Source: Neptuniibacter victor
GTDB lineage: Bacteria > Pseudomonadota > Gammaproteobacteria > Pseudomonadales > Balneatricaceae
DNA length: 64,000 bases
Direction: 5' to 3'
Assembly: GCA_027943745.1 (NCBI GenBank)
Contig: AP025763.1
Location: 992,001-1,056,000 of the forward strand
Shown: piece after piece, positions 43,298-52,536 of the stretch
How the letters are laid out: each line of letters opens with the position of its first letter
How positions within the stretch are numbered: position 1 is the stretch's first letter
Translations under genes and position numbers: made by a program
Notes under the pieces: model-generated
What the model was told of the DNA's origin: nothing
Database searches by the model: none
Seen by the model: the letters and a program-made list of their open reading frames with translations, nothing else

Positions 43298-46050
43298 CAA
43301 TTCTTCTCCATTAAAGTAATCAAAGTTTTTTCATCTAACACTTCATCAAGCAGTACTTGCTCTGCAACAGCGGTGATTTTATGCCAATGCTGCTCCAGCA
43401 AGTGATCGGTCTTTTCTGTTGCCAACTTGATCCAAGTGGTGATTCGTTTCTCTAGCGTTTCTTGATACACCATGCAGGAGGTGTGCTCCTGCAGTGATGG
43501 GATACTTATGTTGTAAAGCTCATCATCCATACCCCACTGTGCGATAGCTAACCAGGCATAATGCATTGCCTGTTTGAGATCGCCAGATGCGCCGCTGTCT
43601 AAGCCTTTATCTGAAAATTTCTTAACTTGAGCTGCGCGACCCGCTAAGGCAACACAGGTCAGATTAAAGAGAAAATCTCGAGTGTAATCATGATCTTGTT
43701 CGTGATCGTATGAAACCATACCAAGGAAGTCAGAACGGGCAATTACGGTAATCTGTTCGATCTTGCGTTCGGGCAGAAGCAGTCGTGAAACAACGGCATG
43801 CGCTGCCTCATGGTAAGCAGTTTCTTGAAGTTGTGCTTTGCAATCGTCCAGATCTAGCTGATGGCCATACTTAAGAATATTAACTTGTTCAAGCAGTGTC
43901 GCTTCACCGATAGAGTCAATCCCTTCGCGTAGTGCGAAAAGGATGGTTTCTCGTGAAATTTTCTGCAGGTCAGCACCGCTTAAGCCAGCTGTTAACAGCA
44001 CAATTTGCTCAACATCGATAGTAGAATCGAAGACCGGCTTTTCTAGCATCTGTTCTATAAACCAACGGCGTGCATCTTTATCGAGTTGAGGTACTTCGTG
44101 GTGAAGGTCTATACGTCCTGATCGTAGTACCGCAGAATCTATCAGCTCCTTACGATTGGTTGCTGCGATAATAAAAATATCATCGCTATCGTTAAATCCA
44201 TCGATCTCAACTAGAAGGCGATTAACCAATGCATCAGCATGTGGGCCAGCGACGCCACGTTTAGGGAGCGCATCAATCTCATCGATAAATATTATTGCGG
44301 GTGCGTATTCCCGGGCACGGGCAAATAGCGAGCGAATAAATTCCTCGTTGAGCAAGTCGTTACCAGAGCAAGCTAAAAAGGGCAGGTCGGCTTCATGAGC
44401 AAACGCTTTCGCGAGTAAGGTTTTGCCTGTTCCAGGTACACCGTAAAGCAACATGCCTTTTGGCGGCTGTACTCCTTGCTTAGCAAGATAGTCACTCTGT
44501 TTAATCAGTTGTACGACTTCTTGCAAACGCGCTTTGATTTTATGGTGCCCGGCAATCTGGGAAAATGAGATATCAGGCAGATCTATTTGAATACCTGAAG
44601 CATCGGAAAAATCATCTTCTCTTGCAAGTTTCTCTATACGAGCTTGGGTGTAAGTCAGTGTTAGCTGGTTATTTGTGTGGGTGATATCGTGTTCAAAAAA
44701 GATACGCTGATGTTTGGCAGAAAGCTGATTAGGAAGCGTGCTTAATTCGAGGCCATTTAAAAAACTATGTGTGTCTTGATCTAGTTGAATCTGGATGTTT
44801 TCAACGGCAACTTCAGGGTGTTTTATTAAGTAGTCGGTAATTGGGTCGTATACATAATCACCCAGCCGAGCTTTGACCTCTCTCGTATCGAAATTCGGCG
44901 CGAAACCAAGTACAAGCATATGAACAAGTTGATCTATATCGGAGAATGATACAGATAACCCAAGCTTGCTCTGAAACGCATTGCTTTCATCTTTGAGTAA
45001 CTTCGACGCTATTTTGGACAGCCCGTCTAGCGATAAGCGCTTAAACAGCACTACGCTTCCTTGAGATAAACGAGACATCAGCTCTGGCGGGATAGCCGCA
45101 ACACTGTGCCCACTTTCTATCTTTGTTTCTTGGCGGATAACCTGAAGTAAGGTCTCTCTCGCTCTGTGCGGATTTTGTTCTGTTTGAGCGGTGAAGTTAC
45201 GGTTGCTATACAGATTACTACCTAGGTTTGAAGTGAAAACAACAATGCTGTCTCTGAAATCAATATCTTCACCGCTGAACTCATCTTTGAGGTAGCCAGC
45301 AGACAATAAACGCAATAATGAGGTTTGCACGCGAGTATGGGATTTTTCGATTTCATCAAAAACAATGATGGATTTCGGGTTTTCTTTCACAAAGCTCGTT
45401 AATTGGCCTTCACCGGCGCTTTCAAAGCCTTTGCGCAAACCAACCAGAGCAAACCCCTCTTTCTCCGAGGTGTACTGTGTCATGTCGAAGGAGCGTAATT
45501 TATATCCTTGTAACCCTTGGCCAATCAGTTCTGCCAAGTAGGTTTTGCCTGTCGCAGGAGGGCCTAAGAATGAAAAGATGGCTCGAGGTCTATTGGATTT
45601 ATCGCTCCACGCCATTTTCATTACCGCATCGCTGACGGCCTCGACCGCGTCATCTTGATCATAGATCTGTGTTTTTAGCAGTGCTTGTATCTCAGAAATG
45701 CTGGCGATAATGGATTGGTAGCTTCCTTTACGTTGGGCAATATCACAAAATATATTGGAAATGTTGCTCGATGCATCGATACCTATTTCTTTTAACTCTC
45801 TAAGTAGGGCAAGAACGTCGGCAGCATAAGGGAGGCGAGGTTGTTCTGCAGCGCTCTCGAGTGCTTCAGCGGTGAAAAGCTCTTTTTTAGTATGGCTGTT
45901 GGCGTAACCAACTAATTCTGATAATTGATCAAAGTGCTTCTGATCAGCCGCTTGAAGGCCCCTAAGAGCTTGCTGAATATTCGTGCGAGTAATCTGGTTG
46001 GAAGATGTTTCAAGTGCTAGATATTTAGCACCTAATAGCACATTGCGCAT
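43297..46050 (-). CDS. Soluble tandem AAA+ protease: ClpB-D2-like unfoldase fused to FtsH-like AAA/M41 peptidase
   Basis: The 917-residue protein has: an N-terminal helical region (1-125); AAA1 resembling ClpB/ClpA D2, with Walker A GPPATGKT (163-170), Walker B IIVFDEIE (228-235) and FTSNLGS (272-278); a beta-rich middle (410-470); AAA2 of FtsH type, with Walker A GVPGTGKT (537-544), IIFIDEID (586-593) and AATNRKELIDSAVLRSGRID (629-648); then an M41 zinc peptidase with HEAAH (747-751) and the third-ligand aspartate in SGASGDLKQA (D824). No TM is present, unlike FtsH. AAA1 keeps an aromatic pore-loop position (KGFESAGEG), but the FtsH FVGVG loop is missing after SGNDLL. It probably unfolds and degrades proteins in the cytoplasm. 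It heads an operon with two YbjN-like proteins and a membrane protein. Confidence 0.88.
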   Translation of the reverse strand: MRNVLLGAKYLALETSSNQITRTNIQQALRGLQAADQKHFDQLSELVGYANSHTKKELFTAEALESAAEQPRLPYAADVLALLRELKEIGIDASSNISNIFCDIAQRKGSYQSIIASISEIQALLKTQIYDQDDAVEAVSDAVMKMAWSDKSNRPRAIFSFLGPPATGKTYLAELIGQGLQGYKLRSFDMTQYTSEKEGFALVGLRKGFESAGEGQLTSFVKENPKSIIVFDEIEKSHTRVQTSLLRLLSAGYLKDEFSGEDIDFRDSIVVFTSNLGSNLYSNRNFTAQTEQNPHRARETLLQVIRQETKIESGHSVAAIPPELMSRLSQGSVVLFKRLSLDGLSKIASKLLKDESNAFQSKLGLSVSFSDIDQLVHMLVLGFAPNFDTREVKARLGDYVYDPITDYLIKHPEVAVENIQIQLDQDTHSFLNGLELSTLPNQLSAKHQRIFFEHDITHTNNQLTLTYTQARIEKLAREDDFSDASGIQIDLPDISFSQIAGHHKIKARLQEVVQLIKQSDYLAKQGVQPPKGMLLYGVPGTGKTLLAKAFAHEADLPFLACSGNDLLNEEFIRSLFARAREYAPAIIFIDEIDALPKRGVAGPHADALVNRLLVEIDGFNDSDDIFIIAATNRKELIDSAVLRSGRIDLHHEVPQLDKDARRWFIEQMLEKPVFDSTIDVEQIVLLTAGLSGADLQKISRETILFALREGIDSIGEATLLEQVNILKYGHQLDLDDCKAQLQETAYHEAAHAVVSRLLLPERKIEQITVIARSDFLGMVSYDHEQDHDYTRDFLFNLTCVALAGRAAQVKKFSDKGLDSGASGDLKQAMHYAWLAIAQWGMDDELYNISIPSLQEHTSCMVYQETLEKRITTWIKLATEKTDHLLEQHWHKITAVAEQVLLDEVLDEKTLITLMEKN

Positions 46051-46334
46051 CGCTTTCTCTCTGCAAACAAATCAATAACAAAGGGAGCAGATCAGAATAC
46101 CATATTAGGCTTTTTGATCTCATGTAATTCCGGTCAATAGCTATGTGGTTTTGAGTGTAAGGTTGGGATAAAGCTAACTTTTATCGCCTCATTTACAACA
46201 AGCCATAATCCTTATAGCTTTAAGGGAAATATGGGTAGGGATCATATCAGGAAACACTAATTGTTGGATGCCTACTTTAGTTAAGATTATGATTTAGCTC
46301 AAAAAAAGTAGGCTGTAGATCTAAAAAACTACAA
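46051..46334. other. Intergenic region upstream of the AAA/M41 operon
   Basis: These 284 AT-rich bases hold the leader of the AAA/M41 operon and the end of the upstream VWA gene on the same strand. I see no clear palindrome, RNA gene or terminator hairpin. The gap is long enough for the protease operon to have its own promoter, separate from MoxR/VWA. Confidence 0.5.
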
Positions 46335-47510
46335 TTATTTAGAGATATATTTGATGGCGTTTTCAAGACCTTCCAACGTAAGAGGGTACATGTGGCCATC
46401 GAGTTGCTGTTTGATCGCTTCGGTGGTCTGGGTGTACTTCCAACCACGTTCGTGACTAGGATTGAGCCATACGGCTTTTTCCCATGTATCTAAAACCCGT
46501 TGTAGCCACTCGGTGCCTGTTTCTTCGTTCATATGCTCTACGCTTCCGTAACGGCTGAAGAGTTCATATGGCGACATAGCAGCATCACCTATGAAAATGA
46601 CTCTATAGTCTTTTCCATAGGTGTGGAGAACATCGAGAGTAGATACGGTTTCATCAAAACGGCGGTTATTGTTTTTCCATAGTTTTTCATAAATACAATT
46701 ATGGAAGTAATAATATTCAAGGTGCTTAAACTCACTTCGCGCAGCAGAAAACAGCTGTTCGCAAAGGTGAATATAGGGATCCATTGAACCGCCAATATCT
46801 AAGAAAAGTAAGACTTTTGCGGCATTATGGCGCTCGGGCACCATTTTGATATCCAGTAAGCCTGCATTTTCTGCGGTAGATTTAATGGTATCGGTTAAAT
46901 CTAATTCTTCGGCAGAACCGGTGCGCGCAAACTTACGAAGCTTTCTTAAGGCAACTTTCATATTTCGGGTGCCTAATTCAACTTGATCGTCCAAGTTTTT
47001 GAATTGGCGCTTTTCCCAAACTTTAACGGCGCGTTTATGCTTACTTTCTCCGCCAATGCGAACCCCTTCAGGGTTATAGCCGCTATGCCCAAATGGAGAG
47101 GTGCCTCCCGTACCAATCCATTTATTCCCGCCTGCGTGGCGGTCATGCTGCTCTTTTAGGCGATCATTTAGGGTTTCAAGAAGCTTATCGAGTCCCCCTA
47201 ATGCTTCTATTTGCGCTTTTTCCTCTTCGCTTAAGTTTTTTAGAAACTCCGAGCGTAGCCAGTCTTCCGGAATCTCATTGTCAGGAAACAGCTTAAGATC
47301 ATCCAAGCCTTTAAAGTAGTGACCAAAAGCCCGGTCAAATCGGTCAAAGAACTTTTCATCTTTGACTAAGCAAAGGCGCGCTAATAGATAGAAATCATCT
47401 AGATTGGCAAAAGCAACCTTCCGTTGAAGCGCTTCAAGTAAAACAAGAAGCTCCTTAATGGTTACAGGTACTTCAGCCTTCCGAAGTGTGCTAAAAAAAT
47501 CGATTAACAT
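46335..47510 (-). CDS. VWA-domain protein (CoxE-like), partner of MoxR
   Basis: The 391-residue protein has a helical N-terminal half and a VWA/CoxE-like domain from about residue 230 with the MIDAS start FLDIGGS (D238, S242) and a later GDAAMSPYEL. VWA-CoxE proteins act with MoxR ATPases in metal insertion or complex assembly. It lies 14 bp after the MoxR gene with no terminator between. There is a Gly/His-rich turn (GGTSPFGHSGYNPEG, about 135-149) before the VWA part. The target of this pair is unknown and no obvious client gene is adjacent. Confidence 0.88.
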   Translation of the reverse strand: MLIDFFSTLRKAEVPVTIKELLVLLEALQRKVAFANLDDFYLLARLCLVKDEKFFDRFDRAFGHYFKGLDDLKLFPDNEIPEDWLRSEFLKNLSEEEKAQIEALGGLDKLLETLNDRLKEQHDRHAGGNKWIGTGGTSPFGHSGYNPEGVRIGGESKHKRAVKVWEKRQFKNLDDQVELGTRNMKVALRKLRKFARTGSAEELDLTDTIKSTAENAGLLDIKMVPERHNAAKVLLFLDIGGSMDPYIHLCEQLFSAARSEFKHLEYYYFHNCIYEKLWKNNNRRFDETVSTLDVLHTYGKDYRVIFIGDAAMSPYELFSRYGSVEHMNEETGTEWLQRVLDTWEKAVWLNPSHERGWKYTQTTEAIKQQLDGHMYPLTLEGLENAIKYISK

Positions 47511-47524
47511 AGTCTGCTCGTCGC

Positions 47525-48373
47525 CTAACGTTGTGCTCGACGAGTCATAAAGGCCAAGCGCTCTAACATATGTACATCCTGCTCGTTCTTTAGAAGAGCA
47601 CCGTGCAGCAGAGGCACCGCATTATTGTTATCACCGTTTGCGAGTACGTCAGCGGGGATGTCGTCTGCCATGAGCAGTTTTAACCAATCGATTAATTCAG
47701 AAGTAGACGGTTTTTTCTTCAGACCATTCACCGTTCGTACTTCAAAGAATATTTCTAAGGCCTCTTTGACTAAACTTTGCTGTAGGTCGGGATAATGAAC
47801 CTTAACGATCTCTTCCATTGTTTCGCGATCAGGAAATTGAATGTAATGGAAAAAACAGCGGCGAAGGAACGCATCGGGCAGCTCTTTTTCATTGTTGGAT
47901 GTGATGATAATGATTGGGCGATGTTTGGCGACAATGCGTTCACCTGTTTCGTAAACGCTAAATTCCATTTTATCGAGTTCTACCAACAGGTCATTAGGGA
48001 ATTCAATATCCGCTTTGTCAATTTCATCGATAAGCAGAACAACTTGCTCATCAGCCTCAAAGGCTTGCCACAACATCCCTTTCTTTATGTAATTCGCGAT
48101 GTCATGCACGCGTTCTTCGCCAAGTTGAGAATCTCTCAGACGAGATACCGCGTCGTACTCGTATAGGCCTTGTTGCGCCTTAGTGGTGGACTTTATGTGC
48201 CAGCATAGAAGTTTTTTGCCTAACGCCTCAGCGACTTCTTCCGCTAGCATGGTCTTACCTGTGCCGGGTTCGCCTTTGATTAAAAGGGGGCGTTCTAGGG
48301 TTATTGCAGCGTTAACCGCCATTCTTAGATCATCGGTCGCTACGTATTTATCGGTACCCTGAAACTGCATCAT
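47525..48373 (-). CDS. MoxR-type AAA+ ATPase
   Basis: This protein of about 282 residues has Walker A GEPGTGKT (near 34-41), Walker B VVLLIDEIDKAD, sensor 1 IITSNNEKELPDAF and the arginine-finger region FLRRCFFHYIQFPD, typical of MoxR ATPases. MoxR acts as a chaperone-like motor with VWA partners. Two adjacent ATGs (48373 and 48370) follow a strong AGGAG, and the second has the better 6-nt spacing. It forms a two-gene unit with the VWA gene downstream. Confidence 0.92.
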   Translation of the reverse strand: MMQFQGTDKYVATDDLRMAVNAAITLERPLLIKGEPGTGKTMLAEEVAEALGKKLLCWHIKSTTKAQQGLYEYDAVSRLRDSQLGEERVHDIANYIKKGMLWQAFEADEQVVLLIDEIDKADIEFPNDLLVELDKMEFSVYETGERIVAKHRPIIIITSNNEKELPDAFLRRCFFHYIQFPDRETMEEIVKVHYPDLQQSLVKEALEIFFEVRTVNGLKKKPSTSELIDWLKLLMADDIPADVLANGDNNNAVPLLHGALLKNEQDVHMLERLAFMTRRAQR

Positions 48374-48604
48374 CAACTCCTGCTGCTTAATCTTTTTGGG
48401 CGCTGCTTTGTATGCGAAAGAGCGCCTTAACTCGTCACATTTTATTACCTAAACGGTAATTTATTAGTGTTTTCCCTAATTTAAGCGATATTGAACGCTG
48501 AGAATAGTGGCGTTTTAGTTCATTTGTTATGTTTTTTAAAATTGTGCCGCTTAAATTGCAGAGCATTTGATGAATTGGGTGTGATTTAAGCGTGTCTCGG
48601 TTTT

Positions 48605-49651
48605 TTAAAGGGTTAATACCATCTTCCCTATGTGCGACTTTTCTAAAAAAAGCTGTTGAGCTAATCCTATCTCTTCTAAAGGGAATGATTGAGCAATAAC
48701 GGGAGATATTGCGCCCGCTTCAATGAGCTTGATTAGCCGGTGAAAAACGCCTGGTTCTAAACTGGTACAGCCGAATAAACTTAAGTCTTTCAGGTATAGT
48801 GTTCGCACATCTAATTCTACAATGGGGCCCGCGATAGCACCCGATACAGCGTAACGCCCTTTGGGACGTAGAACCTCTAAGTAGTGAGGCCATTGTTTGC
48901 CAGCGACTAAATCGATTACGACATCAATGTCACTGGTTCCGAGTTCTTGGGGCAAATTACAGTCCCTGAAAATTGTTTTATCAGCGCCTAACTCGAGTAA
49001 CTGTTTCGACTTTCCAGGGCTAGTGATCGCGATTACGTAAGCCCCTCTTGCTTTTGCTAACTGAATAGCCGCAGAACCGACACCGCCTGATGCTCCGGTA
49101 ATTAAAACGTGATCATTTTGGGTCACGTTCGCTCGGGTTAGCATATTTTCCGCTGTTGAATAAGAACAAGGGAAAGAGGCCAGTTCAATATCAGAAAGGA
49201 GACTGTCTATCTTATGAGCATGTTTAGCGGTGATGCGGGTGTATTCAGCAAAACCGCCATCGCATTCGGAGCCAAAGTACCAAGGTTGCGATAACTCGTT
49301 ACCGTTTACTTCCCAAATGCAGGGTTCGACAAGAATGCGTTCGCCGATACGATACTTGTTAATCTCTCTACCAACCGCAACAATATGACCGCATACGTCT
49401 GCTCCTTGGATACGGGGTAATTGAAGGGCAGTGCCTGCCCATCCGGCATCGGCACTTGCACCATCATTTTTCGAATACCAGCCTGTTCGCGTGTTGATAT
49501 CGGTATTGTTGATGCCTGCGGCTGAAACGCGGATTAGGACCTCTTGAGGGCCTATGCTGGGAACTGGTATATCATGACGTAGCGAGAGCATTTCTGGGCC
49601 GCCATGACCAATTAGCTGTACACCGCGCATTGTTTTTTGTCGTTCATTCAT
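48605..49651 (-). CDS. Zinc-type/quinone-oxidoreductase-like MDR dehydrogenase
   Basis: From ATG 49651 the protein has 348 residues: a GroES-like N-terminal domain (GVQLIGHGGPEMLSLRHDIP) and a Rossmann domain with GASGGVGSAAIQLA and VVIDLVAGKQWP. This is the medium-chain reductase/alcohol dehydrogenase superfamily of NADPH-dependent quinone or enone reductases; the substrate is unknown. The in-frame extension upstream runs through the TetR gene and is not real. AAGGA precedes this ATG, which overlaps the TetR stop. Regulation by the co-transcribed TetR protein is likely. Confidence 0.87.
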   Translation of the reverse strand: MNERQKTMRGVQLIGHGGPEMLSLRHDIPVPSIGPQEVLIRVSAAGINNTDINTRTGWYSKNDGASADAGWAGTALQLPRIQGADVCGHIVAVGREINKYRIGERILVEPCIWEVNGNELSQPWYFGSECDGGFAEYTRITAKHAHKIDSLLSDIELASFPCSYSTAENMLTRANVTQNDHVLITGASGGVGSAAIQLAKARGAYVIAITSPGKSKQLLELGADKTIFRDCNLPQELGTSDIDVVIDLVAGKQWPHYLEVLRPKGRYAVSGAIAGPIVELDVRTLYLKDLSLFGCTSLEPGVFHRLIKLIEAGAISPVIAQSFPLEEIGLAQQLFLEKSHIGKMVLTL

Positions 49652-50168
49652 TGGCGTTTCCTTGGATGAGTTGTAGTGCTGCTTTTTCAGCCGAACGAAT
49701 CGCTTGTTTACCCAGTATCGGCCAGGCGGCGGAAGCGCCTTCATGAATAATGAGAAGTTCATCCGCAATACTTTCACAACCGCTACGGCGGGCAAGGGTA
49801 GCTGCCATCTCTTGTTTATGGGATGTCACAAGCTCTTGAATAAATGGGTTGTTTGGGAATGCGACAAACGCATTCATGGACATGCAGCCATTGGGAGCAA
49901 AGTGTTCCATCCAAAGCGAAAGTCGATGGAAAAGGTGTCGAATGGAGTCCTCTCCAGATAGGGGCTCGCCTTCGGTTAAGAACGTTAAGTAGCGTGTATG
50001 TCGATGTTGCAGAGCGCCGATGACCATCGCTTCTTTAGAGGGAAAGTAGCGATACAGTGTCCTCAAGCTTACTCCGGCCGCTTGCTTGAGCTTAGCGACA
50101 CTGGGTTCAGCAAAACCCTCTTTGCTAAATGCTTGCTCTAGTCGTGATGCTATTTGGTCATGAGTCAT
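49644..50168 (-). CDS. TetR-family transcriptional repressor
   Basis: The 174-residue protein has an N-terminal TetR helix-turn-helix (EPSVAKLKQAAGVSLRTLYR, about 22-41, followed by YFPSKEAMVIGAL) and a helical ligand-binding C-terminus. It overlaps the start of the oxidoreductase gene, so the two form one unit in which the regulator probably represses its own operon in response to a toxic small molecule. Confidence 0.92.
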   Translation of the reverse strand: MTHDQIASRLEQAFSKEGFAEPSVAKLKQAAGVSLRTLYRYFPSKEAMVIGALQHRHTRYLTFLTEGEPLSGEDSIRHLFHRLSLWMEHFAPNGCMSMNAFVAFPNNPFIQELVTSHKQEMAATLARRSGCESIADELLIIHEGASAAWPILGKQAIRSAEKAALQLIQGNANE

Positions 50169-50333
50169 CGAAATATCGCCAGTAGAATAATTGTTCTACT
50201 TTTAGGGTAGAGCGTTTATTCTACTTGTGTCAATCGAAATCAATTCCGGTGAGATCTATATTGTTGTAGGCAGTTACATTGGATGGGAGTTAGACCACAG
50301 CCATTTTTTATCGGGTTAGAAAGAGCGGGGAGC

Positions 50334-50363
50334 CCTTAAGCCGTTTTGTTCAACGGCTTAAGG
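50334..50363 (-). terminator. Perfect 12-bp stem after the chemoreceptor gene
   Basis: CCTTAAGCCGTT (50334-50345) and AACGGCTTAAGG (50352-50363) form a perfect stem with a 6-nt loop, 10 bp beyond the end of the minus-strand chemoreceptor. No long T-run follows on the minus strand, so it is a likely but not classical terminator. Confidence 0.6.
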
Positions 50364-50372
50364 ATTTGAGCA

Positions 50373-52121
50373 TCACACTCGAAATACGGTCACACTGTTC
50401 TTGAGTTGTTCTGCCATGTTGGCAAGATTTAGGCTGGCTTGCGAGGTCTCTTCGATAGAGGAAGAGTTTTGATGACCTATATCGTTTATGTAGGTTACGT
50501 TGCGTGAGGAGTCTTCGGTAACGAGGCTTTGTTCTTCTGATGCTGCGGCGATCTGATTGGTCATATTGTTAATAGTTTCCATCTGAGAGGCCACGGATGA
50601 TAATGCTTGTTGCGAATGATTTGCCCCTTCTACGAGAGAGGTAGCTTTAAGCTGGATGTCTTTCATGGTTTTCACGACTCTCCCTGATCCTGCTTGTAGC
50701 TCTGTAATAATATTAGATATCTCTGCTGTTGAAGATTGCGTGCGGGATGCTAGTTGACGAACTTCATCAGCAACTACTGCAAAACCACGGCCTTGGTCCC
50801 CGGCACGAGCTGCTTCTATTGCTGCATTCAGGGCCAGAAGATTGGTTTGTTCTGCAATATCAGTAATGACTCTTAATACTGAGCTGATATTTAAAACGCT
50901 ACTGTCTAATGCTTGGATGGTTTGGGCTGAGTTTTCTATTTGGGTAGATAGCTGTGCGGTATGTTCAACGGTATCTATTAGAATTTGGTTACTAACTTGC
51001 AGCTCTTGTTCTGCGTGGCCCACAGAATCATTCATTTGATGAATATTCTGAGATATTTCAGTCGTTGTAGCATTCATCTGTTGCATCGAAGTCGCTAATG
51101 TTTCAGTTTGTGATTGTTGGCCTTGCACATGACTGCTGCTCTCCGACATAGCAGTGGAAACTTGTTCAGAGGTAACTGAGAGTTGGCTCGCGGTTTCAGA
51201 AATATTACCAATGATTGAACGAAGGTTTTCACGTGTCCCTTCTAGCGCGATGAGCATACGTGAGATTTCATCCTTCCCAGACACAGACACCTCTTTGGTT
51301 AAATCACCCTCTGCAACCGCGTTCATGCTTTCAACCGCTCCATTAAGGCGGGAAGTAATATTGCGTGTAATGAGCATGCTAATCACAATGCCTACCGCAA
51401 TGGCGAGTACTAACACGGTGACAATGATATTGATGGCTGATTTTTCCTGCTGTAGCGCTGTTTCAGAGGCTTCTAGCGTGAATTCTTCTATTGTTGTTAG
51501 CAAGTTTTCTAGGTGTGTCGTGAGGTGGTCTTCCTCTTTTTCAACTTGCAATGCGAGCTTCTCCGATCGGTCTAGTTCTCGGTTTTCAATAGCTGCTAAT
51601 GAGGCTATGCCGTTGAGTTCGAGCTCCTTATGTTCTTTATTAATGGTATTGAGTTCTTCTGCCATTAATTGGAACTCAGTGATCTCGTCTGCATACACGG
51701 GGAATAGATTAAACCCAATACTGGCTTGAGTTTGCGTATCTAGAATTTTTTTTACTTGTGTTTGGGATTCTTTTAATTCGCGACTAACTTGGTCACCCAA
51801 GGAAAGGAATTTTTCACGCTCAGTGGTAAAGATTTTTTTATAGTGAGAGTTGTCGCTCTTACCGTCTTTTTCTTTAAGGATGCCGACAGTACCGAAGTGA
51901 AGGGCGCGCTCAAAATGGATCGCTTGTTCTAATTGATGCTCTGTGATTTTGGTGATTTTTTCAATCAGAGGCATATCTTTGTGAGCGATACTTTCAAGCT
52001 CATTGCCTATCTTTGCCATCGATACAATAGCGGTTGCCGCAGTGATCAGGAGTAAGGCGATTAAGGAGAATGCTAAAAAACCAATTTTTCTTGAGACAGG
52101 AGTATTGTTGAGCGTATTCAT
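50373..52121 (-). CDS. Methyl-accepting chemotaxis protein
   Basis: This 582-residue protein has a TM at about 11-34, a periplasmic helical sensor of about 195 residues (charged, rich in Glu/Lys), a second TM at about 231-253, HAMP (about 255-307) and a signalling domain with tip [20 protein letters not shown]. The sensor is shorter than that of the other chemoreceptor in this window and not recognisable by family; its ligand is unknown. It is close to a TRAP transporter but on the other strand, and co-regulation is only a possibility. Confidence 0.93.
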   Translation of the reverse strand: MNTLNNTPVSRKIGFLAFSLIALLLITAATAIVSMAKIGNELESIAHKDMPLIEKITKITEHQLEQAIHFERALHFGTVGILKEKDGKSDNSHYKKIFTTEREKFLSLGDQVSRELKESQTQVKKILDTQTQASIGFNLFPVYADEITEFQLMAEELNTINKEHKELELNGIASLAAIENRELDRSEKLALQVEKEEDHLTTHLENLLTTIEEFTLEASETALQQEKSAINIIVTVLVLAIAVGIVISMLITRNITSRLNGAVESMNAVAEGDLTKEVSVSGKDEISRMLIALEGTRENLRSIIGNISETASQLSVTSEQVSTAMSESSSHVQGQQSQTETLATSMQQMNATTTEISQNIHQMNDSVGHAEQELQVSNQILIDTVEHTAQLSTQIENSAQTIQALDSSVLNISSVLRVITDIAEQTNLLALNAAIEAARAGDQGRGFAVVADEVRQLASRTQSSTAEISNIITELQAGSGRVVKTMKDIQLKATSLVEGANHSQQALSSVASQMETINNMTNQIAAASEEQSLVTEDSSRNVTYINDIGHQNSSSIEETSQASLNLANMAEQLKNSVTVFRV

Positions 52122-52536
52122 GCTACTTCCCTTTAGCGGTTAAATACTGAATCCATGTATACAGACACTATAGTACGTAGTTGGTCTCTGTGTATTATTT
52201 TCATAGAAAAATATTACAGCGTTATGTTCTTCTCAAAGCTTCCGTTGTTTTTAAATGAATCAGTATTATTGAATGCTGTATTAGCTATTACTGCGTTGCG
52301 GTAGGTTTTCTACGTATAACTACGTAGTGCGCTCTACGTATTCTCAGCTCGCCTATTGCGCAGTAATCCTAATAGGTTGGGTCACCATGCTGTGCCACAC
52401 TGTTTAAGCTGACATATCGTTAGTGGATGTTACTTGTGGACGTAGTTAGAGAAGAGCAGAAAGATTCTTCAATACGACCTACCTTATTTTGACGGTTGCC
52501 CAGGCAGGGCAGTGCAGATAGAGGACGAAAATAAAA
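52122..52536. other. Divergent intergenic region between the chemoreceptor and TRAP genes
   Basis: These 415 bp contain the two divergent promoters and the 97-bp inverted-repeat element listed separately. TTGACG at 52491 could be a -35, but I see no matching -10 at 16-18 bp. The Shine-Dalgarno GAGGA lies before the ATG at 52537. No small gene was found. Confidence 0.6.
52279..52375. repeat. 97-bp MITE-like element with terminal inverted repeats
   Basis: The ends are related inverted repeats of about 17 bp: ATTACTGCG at 52287-52295 and its complement CGCAGTAAT at 52359-52367, with outer TATTAG and CTAATA sequences that also match. The interior is packed with TACGTA palindromes (three copies between 52311 and 52340). 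Such structure is typical of non-autonomous palindromic intergenic repeats. No target duplication can be proved from one copy. Confidence 0.5.

Noticed and set aside
46335-48373. MoxR/VWA genes considered as part of the fusion-protease system
   Set aside because: A 284-bp gap separates them from the protease operon and MoxR/VWA pairs occur widely on their own, so the link is not supported beyond being on the same strand.
48605-49795. Extended start of the oxidoreductase (48 extra residues)
   Set aside because: The extension is read through the TetR gene in another frame; a proper Shine-Dalgarno and start exist at 49651.
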